DNA of 64,000 nucleotides from Shinella zoogloeoides (GTDB lineage: Bacteria > Pseudomonadota > Alphaproteobacteria > Rhizobiales > Rhizobiaceae): contig NZ_CP131131.1 of the NCBI RefSeq assembly GCF_033705735.1, forward strand, positions 620,001-684,000, given 5' to 3'. Made by a program: the position numbers and the translations under genes. Positions 34,111-43,203 of the stretch are shown here, piece after piece (the first letter of the stretch is position 1; every line of letters begins with the position of its first letter). A model generated the notes under the pieces. That model was not told the DNA's origin. It did not search any database and saw only the letters and a program-made list of their open reading frames with translations.

Positions 34111-35046
34111 TCAAGAGCTTTGGTTAGCTGTATTTTTTGTTTCGTCCCGCGGCCCCAACGGCGAGGCCGCTTCCTCGATGAGCCAGTCGATGAAGGAACT
34201 GACCTCGGCGGTTTCGCGCTTCGCGTCGGGGCAGATGCAATAGTAGTTGTGAAGAGCTGGCACGATCAGGCGGAGCGGCTGCACGAGCCGGCCTTCGTCG
34301 AGATCGCGTGCCGACACCACTTCATCGCTAAGCGCTACGCCAAAGCCATCTCTAGCTGCCTGGAGTACAATGCCGAAATCGTCGAAATGCACGTCGGACT
34401 CGCCGGCATAGGGAATGCCTGCTTCGGCTTGCCAGCGTCGCCACTGCGAGCCGTCGTCCTCATGCAGTAACCGATGAAAGGCGAGGTCCGAGGGCTGGCG
34501 AATGGCGTTCGGCCCGCGCAGGAGTTGCGGGCTGCAAACCGGCGTCATGTGGATGCCGTGCAGCAGGCGCCACCAGAAGCCCGGCCATGGCGGCATGCCG
34601 TAGATGATCGCGACATCGGTCCTGCGCCAGTCGACGCCGTGGAAATGGCTGGAGGTCAAAACCTTCAGCTGGAAATTCGGGCTTTCAGCCATGAAGGTGA
34701 AAAGCCTGGTGGCAAGCCAGGCAACGCCGTGTACCTGCGGGATGGAGATGGTCAGGGCCCGCTTTGGCGCTCCGCCATATTTATGCGCCGACAGCTGACG
34801 CACGCCGGTGTGGATGGCCTCCATGGCGCTGGCCACGGAGCGCTGGAGTTGGCTCCCGCTCGGCGTCAAAGCCAGTTGCCGGCCGCGTTTTTGAAAGAGA
34901 TCGACGCCGAGCGTCACCTGGAGCGCGCGGATCTGCTGGCTGATGGCGCCCGGCGTCACATGCAGCTCGGCCGCCGCCGCGCTGACATTGCCAAGCCGCG
35001 CGACGCTTTCGAAAACGCGAAGTGCATGAAGGGGTGGCAGCGCCAT
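34111..35046 (-). CDS. LysR-family regulator (GcvA-like)
   Basis: 311 residues. The N-terminal helix-turn-helix reads PLHALRVFESVARLGNVSAAAAELHVT, followed by the LysR effector domain with VCSPQLLRGPNAI and HEDDGSQWRRWQAEAG as in GcvA/AmpR-type members. It lies 32 bases after the other LysR gene in the same direction. Its last bases overlap the decayed toxin region. Target genes are not evident; the divergent hydrolase operon is the nearest candidate. Confidence 0.9.
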   Translation of the reverse strand: MALPPLHALRVFESVARLGNVSAAAAELHVTPGAISQQIRALQVTLGVDLFQKRGRQLALTPSGSQLQRSVASAMEAIHTGVRQLSAHKYGGAPKRALTISIPQVHGVAWLATRLFTFMAESPNFQLKVLTSSHFHGVDWRRTDVAIIYGMPPWPGFWWRLLHGIHMTPVCSPQLLRGPNAIRQPSDLAFHRLLHEDDGSQWRRWQAEAGIPYAGESDVHFDDFGIVLQAARDGFGVALSDEVVSARDLDEGRLVQPLRLIVPALHNYYCICPDAKRETAEVSSFIDWLIEEAASPLGPRDETKNTANQSS

Positions 35047-35078
35047 CGGTCTCTTCCCTCAATTTGATGTTCAACGGA

Positions 35079-36014
35079 TCAGGCATTCTGGTCGCGGCCC
35101 GGCCGTAGTTGCTCGACCACGCGGTCGGCCAGGGCGCGCAGCACGGGGTCGTTTGCACGATCGACCGGGCAGACGATGTAATATTCCCGCGCCGCATTGA
35201 TCGTGGTGGAAAACGGCTGGATAAGCCGCCCTTCGCTCAGATAGCTTCGCGTCAGGACATCCGAGACCAGCGCCACGCCGCGGCCCTGAACGGCGGAAGC
35301 GATCGCCTGCGCCACCGAGTTCACCCGGACACGGGTATTGCCCTCAAGGGCGATCCGTGCGGCGACGGACCATTTTGCCCATTCCCCACCGTCGTCTTCA
35401 TGCAGCAGAGCGACGGAGCTCAGCTTTCTGTCGCGATTGCGCAGGTCGAGCCGCGGAAACAGGGTCGGCGAGCACACGGCACAGAGCCGGACTTCGCTGA
35501 GCAAGCGCCAGTATTTTCCGGTGAACGGTGGATTGTCGTAGACAACAGCCAGATCGTTCTCTGCCCAATCCACCTCCGCAGCGGTGATCGCCTCGTTGAT
35601 GGTGAGGTTGGAAATACCATGCGACTGCGCGAAATCGACGACGGTTGCCGTCAGCCAGGCAATCCCGAGCGCGGTCGGTACGGAAACCGATAGCGCTGCG
35701 GGCTGGTCGCCGGCGGTTATTTTTCGCGATGCCCGTGTCGCCGTATCAAGCTGCCCCAGGGATATGGCGACGGTTTGCGAAAAATCCCTGCCCGCCTGGG
35801 TGAGGGCAACATTCCGGCCCGACTTTCGGAACAGAATGATGCCCGTCGCATCGCTCAGCTTCTTGAGCTGCAACGAAATGGCGCTCGGGCTGAGGTTCAG
35901 TTCCTCCGCCGCCTGGCGCACGCCGCCGAGGCGTGCAGTCGCTTCGAAAGCGGGCAGATATTGCAGGTAGGGCGGGAGGCGGCTCATCTGGATATCCGAC
36001 TGTTCGTTTAGCAT
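35079..36014 (-). CDS. LysR-family regulator (GcvA-like)
   Basis: 311 residues, clearly related to the downstream LysR protein (RLPPYLQYLPAFEATARLGGVRQAAEELNLSPSAIS spans the DNA-binding helix; CSPTLFPRLD and HEDDGGEWAKWSVAA echo its neighbour). It is divergent from the isochorismatase-family gene across an 81-base gap with a LysR-type box, so it probably controls that operon. ATG at 35987 is an alternative start. Confidence 0.9.
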   Translation of the reverse strand: MLNEQSDIQMSRLPPYLQYLPAFEATARLGGVRQAAEELNLSPSAISLQLKKLSDATGIILFRKSGRNVALTQAGRDFSQTVAISLGQLDTATRASRKITAGDQPAALSVSVPTALGIAWLTATVVDFAQSHGISNLTINEAITAAEVDWAENDLAVVYDNPPFTGKYWRLLSEVRLCAVCSPTLFPRLDLRNRDRKLSSVALLHEDDGGEWAKWSVAARIALEGNTRVRVNSVAQAIASAVQGRGVALVSDVLTRSYLSEGRLIQPFSTTINAAREYYIVCPVDRANDPVLRALADRVVEQLRPGRDQNA

Positions 36015-36040
36015 TATAGAACGGTATCGGTGATTTTAAA

Positions 36041-36053
36041 TTGATTTTTTCAA
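36041..36053. promoter_or_regulatory. LysR-type box in the divergent gap
   Basis: TTGATTTTTTCAA has inverted arms TTGA/TCAA and fits the T-N11-A rule for LysR sites. It lies between the LysR start and the hydrolase gene. Confidence 0.4.
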
Positions 36054-36095
36054 ACTATTAGGGGTGCTATCCCATCGACAAAGAGGAGCGTGGTC

Positions 36096-36770
36096 ATGAT
36101 CTCGGCAAAACCATTCGACTATCCCTATGACGGCAATCTCGATGTCCGCAAAACGGCGCTTGTCGTCATCGACCTGCAGGAGGATTTCCTTTCCACCACG
36201 GGCTATTTCGCAAAGCAGGGATATGATCCCGCACCGCTGCGCGCGATCCTTCCCGCGGTAAACCAGCTCATCGCTGCCTGCCGCGAGGCGGGCATCCTGA
36301 TCATCCACACGCGACAGGGTTATCGCGAAGACCTCGCGGACATGACCCCTTACGAAAAATGGCGCCGGCAGCGGTCGGGTCTTGAGGGTACGACGGCGTT
36401 GCTGCGGTCGAGCCCCGGTTTCCAGATCGTTCCCGAACTCGATGTGCGACCGGAAGACATCATCGTCGACAAGACCTGCAACAGTGCCTTCACCTATACC
36501 GATTTCGAGCATGTCTTGCGCGCACAGGGCATTACACATCTGTTGTTTTCCGGCTGCACCACCGACGTCTGCGTTCACACGACGCTGCGCGAAGCCTGCG
36601 ACCGGAATTTCCAGTGCCTGACGATCTCGGACGCCTGCGCCAGCGGCGATCAATATGCCCATGAGGCTGCCCTGCACATGGTCACCGTCGAGAACGGCAT
36701 TTTCGGCGCGTTGACCGATACCGCAGCGGTGCTCGAAGGCCTGACGAAGCTCAGGAATTCGAAGGCATGA
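36096..36770 (+). CDS. Isochorismatase-family cysteine hydrolase
   Basis: 224 residues. The catalytic triad of the family is visible: Asp26 in VVIDLQEDF, the lysine in VDKTCNSAF and the cysteine in GCTTDVCVHTTLREA. Members include biuret hydrolase, ureidoacrylate hydrolase (RutB) and N-carbamoylsarcosine amidase, so an amide or carbamoyl bond is the likely target. AAGAGGAG precedes ATG 36096, which is preferred to the GTG at 36090. The gene overlaps the next by 4 bases. Confidence 0.9.
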   Translation: MISAKPFDYPYDGNLDVRKTALVVIDLQEDFLSTTGYFAKQGYDPAPLRAILPAVNQLIAACREAGILIIHTRQGYREDLADMTPYEKWRRQRSGLEGTTALLRSSPGFQIVPELDVRPEDIIVDKTCNSAFTYTDFEHVLRAQGITHLLFSGCTTDVCVHTTLREACDRNFQCLTISDACASGDQYAHEAALHMVTVENGIFGALTDTAAVLEGLTKLRNSKA

Positions 36771-37069
36771 GTGAGATCCAGAAATACGTTTCGCTGATGC
36801 GCCTGACGCAGAAGGGGCTTGACGAACTGACCGATAGCGCGAGGCGCCGGAAGGTCAGTGAGGAGCGCGTCGCTGCGCTCGGCGGGCGGTCGATCGCCTT
36901 TTACGCCCTGCTTGGGAACTATGATTTCATGCAGGTTTTCGAAATGCCGAGCAATGAAGCGATGATGCAATACGTGCTTACGGCGCGCCGGGACGGTCAT
37001 GTCGAGCCACTCATCCTCCCCGCATTCGACACCGAGACATACGGCCAGATTATCAACGCCGTAGGCTGA
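36767..37069 (+). CDS. GYD-domain protein
   Basis: 100 residues: YVSLMRLTQKGLDELTDSA and GGRSIAFYALLGNYDFMQVFEMP match the GYD ferredoxin-like fold. Function in this family is poorly known. The ATGA overlap with the hydrolase gene and the following importer suggest a role in the same nitrogen-compound pathway. Confidence 0.75.
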   Translation: MSEIQKYVSLMRLTQKGLDELTDSARRRKVSEERVAALGGRSIAFYALLGNYDFMQVFEMPSNEAMMQYVLTARRDGHVEPLILPAFDTETYGQIINAVG

Positions 37070-37189
37070 TCAAACATTTTAGTTTTCCTGCGCTTTTTTG
37101 AGGAAAACATTTAGCTTGTTTGCGAAAGGCACTCGTATACGACTTCACAAAACACCGATGCAAGACATCAAAAACAAGGGAACACGACC

Positions 37190-38029
37190 ATGATGAAAGC
37201 AACACTGGGAATGAAAATGTCGCTTCTGGCAGGCACCATATTTGCCGCCATGTCCAGCGCCGGTACCGCTCTCTCCGCCGATCAGAAACCCGATTTCGTA
37301 TCGGGTGGCGTCTTGAAGATTTGCACCAGCGGCGAGTTTCCGCCGATGGAATATTATGAAAATCCGGGCGACAAGGACCTTGTCGGCTTCGAGATCGATG
37401 TCATGGATGCCATCGCCAAACGGTGGGGTGCGAAGGCCGAGTATGTCGTCGGCGACTTCAAGGGGCTGCTTCCGTCGCTCGATTCCAAGCGCTGCGACCT
37501 CGTCGCAAGCGGCATCATGATCACGCCGGCTCGCCTCGAAAAATACGACGGCATCCCGTATTTCGGCTCTCACGTCGTGCTGGTCACCGCGGCGAGCGAC
37601 GCGGAGACGAAAGTCCCGGCCGATGTCAGCGGCAAGATCATGGCGATCGAAGCCGGTACGACCTACGAAAAGACGGTCGCCGATCTTAATGCCGAACTGG
37701 AAGCAGCCGGCAAGGACCCGATCCAGGCACAGACCTACCCGTCCGCATCAGGCGTCATCGAGCAGATCCTGGTCGGCCGCGCGACCGCGACGATCACGCA
37801 AGACACGACCGCTGCCTATCGCATGCTGCAGGTACCGGGCCGGCTGGCCATTCCCTACACCTATGAGGAAAGCGAGAACTACGGCATCTACCTGCGCAAA
37901 AGCGATGGCGACCGGCAGATGCTGAAAGAGGCGATCGAGGCCCTGCAGGCGAGCGGCGAGATGAAGGCGTTTCTCAAGAAGTGGAACCTGCCGGAAACCT
38001 CGACCGACGTTTCGCACGACGTGAACTGA
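37190..38029 (+). CDS. Polar amino acid-type ABC substrate-binding protein
   Basis: 279 residues with a Sec signal peptide ending near GTALSA. The mature part has the SBP_bac_3 fold: LKICTSGEFPPMEYYENPGD, LVGFEIDVMDAIAKRWG, CDLVASGIMITPARLEKYD and IMAIEAGTTYEKTV. It binds the importer's substrate in the periplasm. ATG at 37193 is also possible. About 120 bases lie before it after the GYD gene. Unlike the other binding protein genes in the window it has no downstream hairpin. Confidence 0.93.
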   Translation: MMKATLGMKMSLLAGTIFAAMSSAGTALSADQKPDFVSGGVLKICTSGEFPPMEYYENPGDKDLVGFEIDVMDAIAKRWGAKAEYVVGDFKGLLPSLDSKRCDLVASGIMITPARLEKYDGIPYFGSHVVLVTAASDAETKVPADVSGKIMAIEAGTTYEKTVADLNAELEAAGKDPIQAQTYPSASGVIEQILVGRATATITQDTTAAYRMLQVPGRLAIPYTYEESENYGIYLRKSDGDRQMLKEAIEALQASGEMKAFLKKWNLPETSTDVSHDVN

Positions 38030-38045
38030 CGATAGGCGGTTTCCG

Positions 38046-38723
38046 TTGTTTCAGCTCGACCTCTTCCTGCAGGCGATCTTCAGCGCCCCCCTTTTCAAGG
38101 GGGCGCTCCTGACGATTGGCCTCTCCCTCTGTGTCATGGCCGTGTCCCTCGTGCTCGGCATGGGGCTTGGCTCCATGGCAGGCTCGCCGCGCCGCTCCGC
38201 CCGTTGGCTGGCGACGCTCTATGTCTGGCTGTTCCGCGGCGCACCGGCATTGCTCGTGCTGCTGTTCGTGTGGAACGGCCTGCCGCAGATCTCCGAAATC
38301 TTTCGGGCCGGCTGGTTCACGCCGTTCTTTGCGGCCTTCCTGGCGCTGTCCCTGATCCAGATCGCCTATCTGGCGGAGATCCTGCGAAGTGCCTTTGCCG
38401 CCGTCGGACATGGGCAGCGAGAGGGTGCGGCGGCGCTGGGCATGCACCGCTGGCAGATCTTCCTCGTCATCACCATGCCGCAGGCGCTTCGCATCGCGGT
38501 CCCCTCGCTGATGAACGAGTTCATCTCGCTGTTGAAGACCACGTCGCTTGCAACCGTGATCTCGCTCAAGGAACTGATGACTGTCTCGCAGTTTGCGATC
38601 GCCACCAGCTTCCGCTTCCTGGAGTGGTACGGCGCGGCCCTTGTCTACTATCTCGTCATCGTCTCGGTGCTGACGCTCGCCCAGAACCGCATCGAATATG
38701 TGCTGTCGCGCGGCTATCGCTGA
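38046..38723 (+). CDS. Polar amino acid-type ABC permease
   Basis: 225 residues, about five helices, with the EAA loop EGAAALGMHRWQIFLVITMPQA and FRGAPALLVLLFVWNGLPQ of HisM/GlnP-type permeases. It begins with TTG at 38046. Only one permease gene is present, so it probably acts as a homodimer. Confidence 0.92.
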   Translation: MFQLDLFLQAIFSAPLFKGALLTIGLSLCVMAVSLVLGMGLGSMAGSPRRSARWLATLYVWLFRGAPALLVLLFVWNGLPQISEIFRAGWFTPFFAAFLALSLIQIAYLAEILRSAFAAVGHGQREGAAALGMHRWQIFLVITMPQALRIAVPSLMNEFISLLKTTSLATVISLKELMTVSQFAIATSFRFLEWYGAALVYYLVIVSVLTLAQNRIEYVLSRGYR

Positions 38724-38747
38724 TCGCTGCAAACCCACGGGTTGGAT

Positions 38748-39488
38748 ATGAACACGCAAACCGCAATTCAGGTTGCCGGCGTCAACAAATGGTATGGCGC
38801 CTTCCAGGTCCTCAAGGACATTGATCTGACTGTGAACAAGGGCGAACGCATTGTCATCTGCGGTCCGTCGGGCTCGGGAAAATCGACGCTGATCCGTTGC
38901 ATGAACCGGCTGGAGGTGCATCAGGAAGGCTCGATTACTGTCAACGGGGTCGAGCTGACCAGTCAGCTCAAGCGCATCGATCGCGTGCGAAGCGACGTCG
39001 GCATGGTCTTCCAGCACTTCAACCTGTTCCCGCACCTGACGGTTCTGGAAAACTGCACGGTCGCCCAGCGCTGGGTGCGCAAGCTGCCGAAAAAGCAGGC
39101 GACCGAGATCGCCATGAAGTACCTTGAACGCGTGCACATTCCGGAAAAGGCCGACAAGTATCCCGGCCAGCTTTCCGGCGGACAGCAGCAGCGCGTCGCC
39201 ATCGCGCGCGCCCTTTGCATGAACCCCAGCATCATGCTGTTCGACGAGCCGACTTCGGCGCTCGATCCCGAAATGGTCAAGGAAGTGCTGGACACGATGA
39301 TCTCTCTTGCCGCCGATGGCATGACGATGATCTGCGTCACCCACGAGATGAACTTCGCGCGCGAGGTCGCCAGTGAAGTCGTCTTCATGGATGGCGGCCA
39401 GATCATCGAGCGCAACAAGCCCGACATCCTGTTTTCCGCGCCGGCACATGAGCGCACAAGGCGCTTCCTCGGCAAGCTGCTGCATTGA
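38748..39488 (+). CDS. Polar amino acid-type ABC ATPase
   Basis: 246 residues. Walker A GPSGSGKST, signature LSGGQQQRVAIARAL and Walker B IMLFDEPTSALD are standard for GlnQ/HisP-type ATPases. ATG 38748 is preferred to the TTG at 38742. It energises the single-permease importer and overlaps the following hydrolase region only if that gene starts at TTG 39485. Confidence 0.94.
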   Translation: MNTQTAIQVAGVNKWYGAFQVLKDIDLTVNKGERIVICGPSGSGKSTLIRCMNRLEVHQEGSITVNGVELTSQLKRIDRVRSDVGMVFQHFNLFPHLTVLENCTVAQRWVRKLPKKQATEIAMKYLERVHIPEKADKYPGQLSGGQQQRVAIARALCMNPSIMLFDEPTSALDPEMVKEVLDTMISLAADGMTMICVTHEMNFAREVASEVVFMDGGQIIERNKPDILFSAPAHERTRRFLGKLLH

Positions 39489-39496
39489 GCCAGGCC

Positions 39497-40222
39497 ATGT
39501 TGAGCAATACGAACTGGTTTTCAACGCACGCGATCTCGGACCGGCTCACCCGCGTCTGGGAGCCGCATGTTCATAGTTTTTTCCGGGCCAATATGTTCCA
39601 CGTCGTCGGCAGGGATGCCGACCTCGTCATTGATTTCGGCATGGGCATAGCCGATCTCCGGAGCGCGCTCCGTATCCCTTCCGGGAAACCCGTGCTGGCT
39701 GTAGCGACCCACGTGCATGTCGATCATGTCGGCTCGTTTCACGAATTTGAGACGCGGCTGGGCCACGCCGCCGAAGCCGAGGCCTTCGCACGCATGCCGG
39801 ATGCGGACACGCTCGCCGACTATTTTCGCAAGCAGCCGGAAGCCCTGACCACAGCAGCACCCACCGGCATTACGCCGGAAGCCTACAAAATTTCGCCGGC
39901 TCCGCTCACCAAGGCCCTGGCAGAGAACGACATCATCGACATCGGCGATGCCAGCTACACGGTCCTGCATCTTCCCGGCCATTCTCCCGGTTCCATCGGT
40001 CTGCTCGACCAGAGGACGGGGGAGTTCTTCAGCGGGGACGCCATATATGAGGGTGGCCTCGTCGATGATTTGCCGGGATGCGATATCGAAGCCTACAAAA
40101 TTACCATGAATCGCCTATCAGTCCTCGACGTCGATGTCGTTCACGGCGGTCATGGACTGATGTTTGGCAGAGACCGGCTGTGGGAAATCGCAATGAGCTA
40201 TCTGGCTTCGAAGGAAGGGTGA
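39497..40222 (+). CDS. MBL-fold metallo-hydrolase
   Basis: 241 residues. THVHVDHVGSFHEF is the HxHxDH zinc motif, and LPGHSPGSIGLLDQ and GGHG supply further ligands. The family hydrolyses thioesters, lactams or other acyl bonds. It is the last gene of the hydrolase/GYD/ABC operon and may open a ring or ester before the amidase-type step. TTG at 39485 is an alternative start. Substrate unknown. Confidence 0.87.
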   Translation: MLSNTNWFSTHAISDRLTRVWEPHVHSFFRANMFHVVGRDADLVIDFGMGIADLRSALRIPSGKPVLAVATHVHVDHVGSFHEFETRLGHAAEAEAFARMPDADTLADYFRKQPEALTTAAPTGITPEAYKISPAPLTKALAENDIIDIGDASYTVLHLPGHSPGSIGLLDQRTGEFFSGDAIYEGGLVDDLPGCDIEAYKITMNRLSVLDVDVVHGGHGLMFGRDRLWEIAMSYLASKEG

Positions 40223-40322
40223 AGAAGGCAAACGACCCAGGCGATCAATCCGGAGCGATGCTCCATTTCTAGGCACGGACGTAACGTTCGCCAAATATGG
40301 GTAGTCGCCGGTTCATCTCCTT

Positions 40323-40634
40323 TCAAGGGGCCGCTCTTACCCTATCGAGAGTTGATGCTTCCATGCGCTGGCCTGCTGCCGAGGCACTTCGCAAATGGTC
40401 CTGAAACAGCGCTCGAAAGTCACGAAAACGAGCAAAACCAAGTGCGCGTATCAATCGCATGATTGTCGACGGCGACACCGTAAAGGTCTGTGCGATGGAT
40501 CTCGCCGTGCCGAATGCGACGATCTCGGGCCGCTGGAAAACAATGCGAGCGATGCGCTCGCATTGTGCGGGAAGGCGAATGGCGCAATTGGTGATCTGCA
40601 GCTTTAGCGCGGCCATGTCCTTTGGCTGTTCCAT
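40323..40634 (-). pseudogene. Truncated MurR/RpiR-family regulator (HTH part)
   Basis: 103 codons read ALKLQITNCAIRLPAQCERIARIVFQRPE, FGTARSIAQTFTVSPSTIMRL and FRALFQDHLR, the N-terminal RpiR helix-turn-helix domain. The SIS sugar-phosphate domain (another ~170 residues) is absent and the frame ends at 40323. It lies just downstream of the iolG-like gene, suggesting a lost inositol/sugar regulator. Confidence 0.7.
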
Positions 40635-40647
40635 GGCCGCATCCTTT

Positions 40648-41670
40648 TTACGAAAGCATTGAAACGGCGGACTTTGTTTTGACCGAATCGATGCAGGCCA
40701 AGGCAATTGCCAGGGCATTGCGGGCGTCGGCGCCGGTGGGCGCGTGTGCGACGCCTTCGCCACGGACGGATCGGACGAAAGAGGCGAGCTGGGCCGTGTA
40801 GCCGTGAATGAAATGGTCGGTGTCGCGGCGCCACGTGTCGTTCGAAACACCATTGGCGTCGAAGAGCGTCATGCTGGAGCGGCGGACGTCACCCATCGTC
40901 ACCATGCCGGCGGAACCGAAAACCTCGCCACGAATGTCATAGCCATAGAGGGCGGAGAAATTGGCTTCTGCGACGGCGACCGATCCATTGTCGAAGCGAA
41001 TGGTGACGACCGCGGTGTCGAGAAAGCCTTTGTCGCGGGAATCCGGGCGAACCAGAGCATCGGCCGCGGCGTAAACCTCGACCGGCCGCGCGCCGGGGTT
41101 CAGCCAGAGCAATGTGTCGAAGTCATGGATCAGGGTCTCGTAGAAGATCGTCCAGAGTGGGATCTTCTCCGGATCGGCGCCGAAGGGGCCGGGGTCGCGC
41201 GTCAGCGAGCGGATCAATTGTGGCGTGCCGATCTTGCCCGCGTCGATAGCAGTACGGCCCTCGGCAAAAGCCTGGTCCCAGCGGCGATTGAAGCCGACTT
41301 GAAGCGGTACGCCGGCTGCCTTCGCCGCGGCAGTGGCCCTGTCGGCTTCATCGAGGGTAAGAGCCATGGGTTTCTCGCAGAAGATCGCCTTGCCGGCTTC
41401 GGCTGCCTGTACGAGCACGTTGGTGTGGAAGCGCGCGGGCGTCGCGATGATCACGGCTTCCAGGCCGGGATGGGCGAGAAGGTCGGCAATATCGGTGTAG
41501 GCGGCGTCCACTTCGAGGTTTTTAGCGAGTTTCGCGGCTGCGTCCGGCGCAGGGTCTGCGATGGCGACGAGGTCGGCGTCGACAAGGCGACGCGCAACAG
41601 TTTCGCCGTGGAAGGAACCGATGCGACCGGCGCCGATCAGGCCGACGGAAACGGGGCTGGTCTTGGGCAT
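40648..41670 (-). CDS. iolG: Gfo/Idh/MocA oxidoreductase, inositol 2-dehydrogenase-like
   Basis: 340 residues. GLIGAGRIGSFHGETVARRL is the NAD loop, CEKPMAL holds the catalytic lysine and LIHDFDTLLWL the Asp-His pair typical of IolG/Mocα enzymes, which oxidise myo-inositol or related cyclitols and sugars. The start at 41670 gives normal length. It is flanked by truncated relatives of a sugar pathway (RpiR and TIM-barrel fragments) and may be stranded; no transporter remains beside it. Confidence 0.85.
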   Translation of the reverse strand: MPKTSPVSVGLIGAGRIGSFHGETVARRLVDADLVAIADPAPDAAAKLAKNLEVDAAYTDIADLLAHPGLEAVIIATPARFHTNVLVQAAEAGKAIFCEKPMALTLDEADRATAAAKAAGVPLQVGFNRRWDQAFAEGRTAIDAGKIGTPQLIRSLTRDPGPFGADPEKIPLWTIFYETLIHDFDTLLWLNPGARPVEVYAAADALVRPDSRDKGFLDTAVVTIRFDNGSVAVAEANFSALYGYDIRGEVFGSAGMVTMGDVRRSSMTLFDANGVSNDTWRRDTDHFIHGYTAQLASFVRSVRGEGVAHAPTGADARNALAIALACIDSVKTKSAVSMLS

Positions 41671-41695
41671 GGGATTGTCCTTGATTGGGAAGAAT

Positions 41696-42120
41696 TCAAA
41701 GGGTGAAGGCGGTGCGGAAAGCATCGAGAGCGATATCGGAATCACCCGCCGCCCAGGCTTCAAGGCCGATGGGGCCGGAGTAGCCCATGGCGTGGAGCGC
41801 TTTGGCGACACCGGGCCAATTGACCTCGCCGGTTCCCGGTTCGCAGCGTCCGGGAACATCGGCCACCTGGATTTCTCCGATCCACGGCAGGCATTTGCGG
41901 CAGAGTTCGATGAGATTCCCCTCACCGATCTGTGCGTGGTAGAGATCGAGGTTGAGCCGCAGGCGCGGATGATCAATGCTGGAGACGAGGGCAAGCGTGT
42001 CCTCGGCGCGGCCGAAGGGAACACCAGGATGGTCGACCGGTAGGTTGAGGTTCTCAAGCGTGAAAGTGACGTCTTCCGCTTCCGCCAGATCGACGATGCG
42101 GCAAAGGTGTCGCGGGCCTT
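41696..42120 (-). pseudogene. C-terminal fragment of a TIM-barrel sugar isomerase (Hyi/IolE-like)
   Basis: The frame reads VTFTLENLNLPVDHPGVPFG, LRLNLDLYHAQIGEGNLIEL and IGEIQVADVPGRCEPGTGEV, the metal-binding C-terminal half of hydroxypyruvate isomerase/IolE-type enzymes. The first ~110 residues are missing; the bases upstream of about 42120 read as unrelated sequence in this frame. It lies 25 bases before iolG in the same direction. Confidence 0.7.
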
Positions 42121-42433
42121 GAGCCACATGGCGCCGTGACGAAATGCGTCCGCCGCGCGCCGATGAACAGAACCAGGATCGCATCGTCGCAATGGACCAA
42201 GCGGCTTCAGCCCGTCCTTTCGGCCTGGCTGCTGGCTTTGGTCTATTCGGATTGAGAATTCCTAGTGCTGATCGGTCTGCCATCACGAAGGTAAGACCTC
42301 ATGAGCATCGATTTCATCTGTGAGGAACGTAGCCCTTCTTCCGGCGGCCGGAGGCAATGGCCCAGCTCAAGTTCGGTTCAAAAGAAGTTTGCCTTCAGCC
42401 AAGCCAAGGAATCCTCGGGCATAGCCCTCGCCC

Positions 42434-42573
42434 TCAGTGCCTCAGCGAGCGAACCAGCGACAACGGCGCGATGATCAGCAGCGGCCCGCCGACCGCACCG
42501 TCGGCCAGCTCGACGCCGTGCTCGACCGCCTCCCTCTGACGATCGTTGAGTTTTCCAGATATGCCGCCGCCAT
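42434..42573 (-). pseudogene. N-terminal fragment of a UvrD/PcrA-type helicase
   Basis: From ATG 42573 the minus strand reads MAAAYLE and, after a one-base frameshift, LNDRQREAVEHGVELADGAVGG and PLLIIA, the start of rhizobial UvrD-like helicases up to just before the Walker A. It then departs and stops at 42434. Only ~45 of about 700 residues remain. Confidence 0.5.
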
Positions 42574-42772
42574 GTGTCCCCAGCGCCTAAGTAAATTTCT
42601 CTCCTAGCGGCGGACGTTCCCTTGATCCAGCTATTGTCTTCGTTTCAACGCTTTAGCTGTGGTGAGACTTCTCGGTCGGAGGCCCGATTGACTCGCTTCG
42701 TCAATCGGAACAAATAAAGAACTTATCGGCTTAAACGGCGGCTGAAAACCCTGAAGAAGTAACAATTCTGCC

Positions 42773-43203
42773 GTGGCGAGCCATGCCATCGATCCCGTGC
42801 TTGCCGAGCTTCGCGAGCGCATGGTCCGCTTGAAGGTGCGGTCGTGCGCCCCACCTTCTCGCTGCCCTTCGCGGTTCCCGATATCGATCGGGCCTTACCG
42901 GGAGAAGGGCTGGCCTTCGGGGCGTTGCATGAGGTTGCCGGCGGGGAGGCGGCACGGTCGACGGAGCGGCTGCGGCGCTGGTTTGCCGCCCAAACGAAAG
43001 GAAAGTCTTGTGGCGCATGTCGCGCCCCGACCTGTTCTTCCCGGCGATCACTTAGGCCGATTTGCACCGATTACGGTTTTTGGTGTGAAAGCGACCGGGA
43101 GGGAGAGGTGCCGTCTGCCACGGAGGAGGGGCTATCTTTCGGCGAGCTCCTCCGTCTGTCGATGACCGCCTCGCGCCGCCTTAGTTTGCAGCTGAAAAAC
43201 TAG
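42773..43203 (+). pseudogene. Decayed ImuA-like gene (mutasome accessory)
   Basis: Three frames together read an ImuA protein: DPVLAELRERMVRLK (frame of 42773), then FSLPFAVPDIDRALPGEGLAFG and ALHEVAGG (frame of 42844), then VLWRMSRPDLFFPAIT with an in-frame TAG, then LLRLSMTASRRLSLQ. ImuA works with ImuB and DnaE2 in error-prone repair. Frameshifts and a stop make it dead. No imuB or dnaE2 follows in the window. Confidence 0.65.

Noticed and set aside
40240..40275. Terminator after the MBL-fold gene
   Set aside because: A 5-bp GGAGC/GCTCC stem followed only by ATTT is too weak to call.
42161..42256. Short plus-strand frame resembling a permease N-terminus
   Set aside because: Thirty codons with a few hydrophobic residues are too little to support a transporter remnant.
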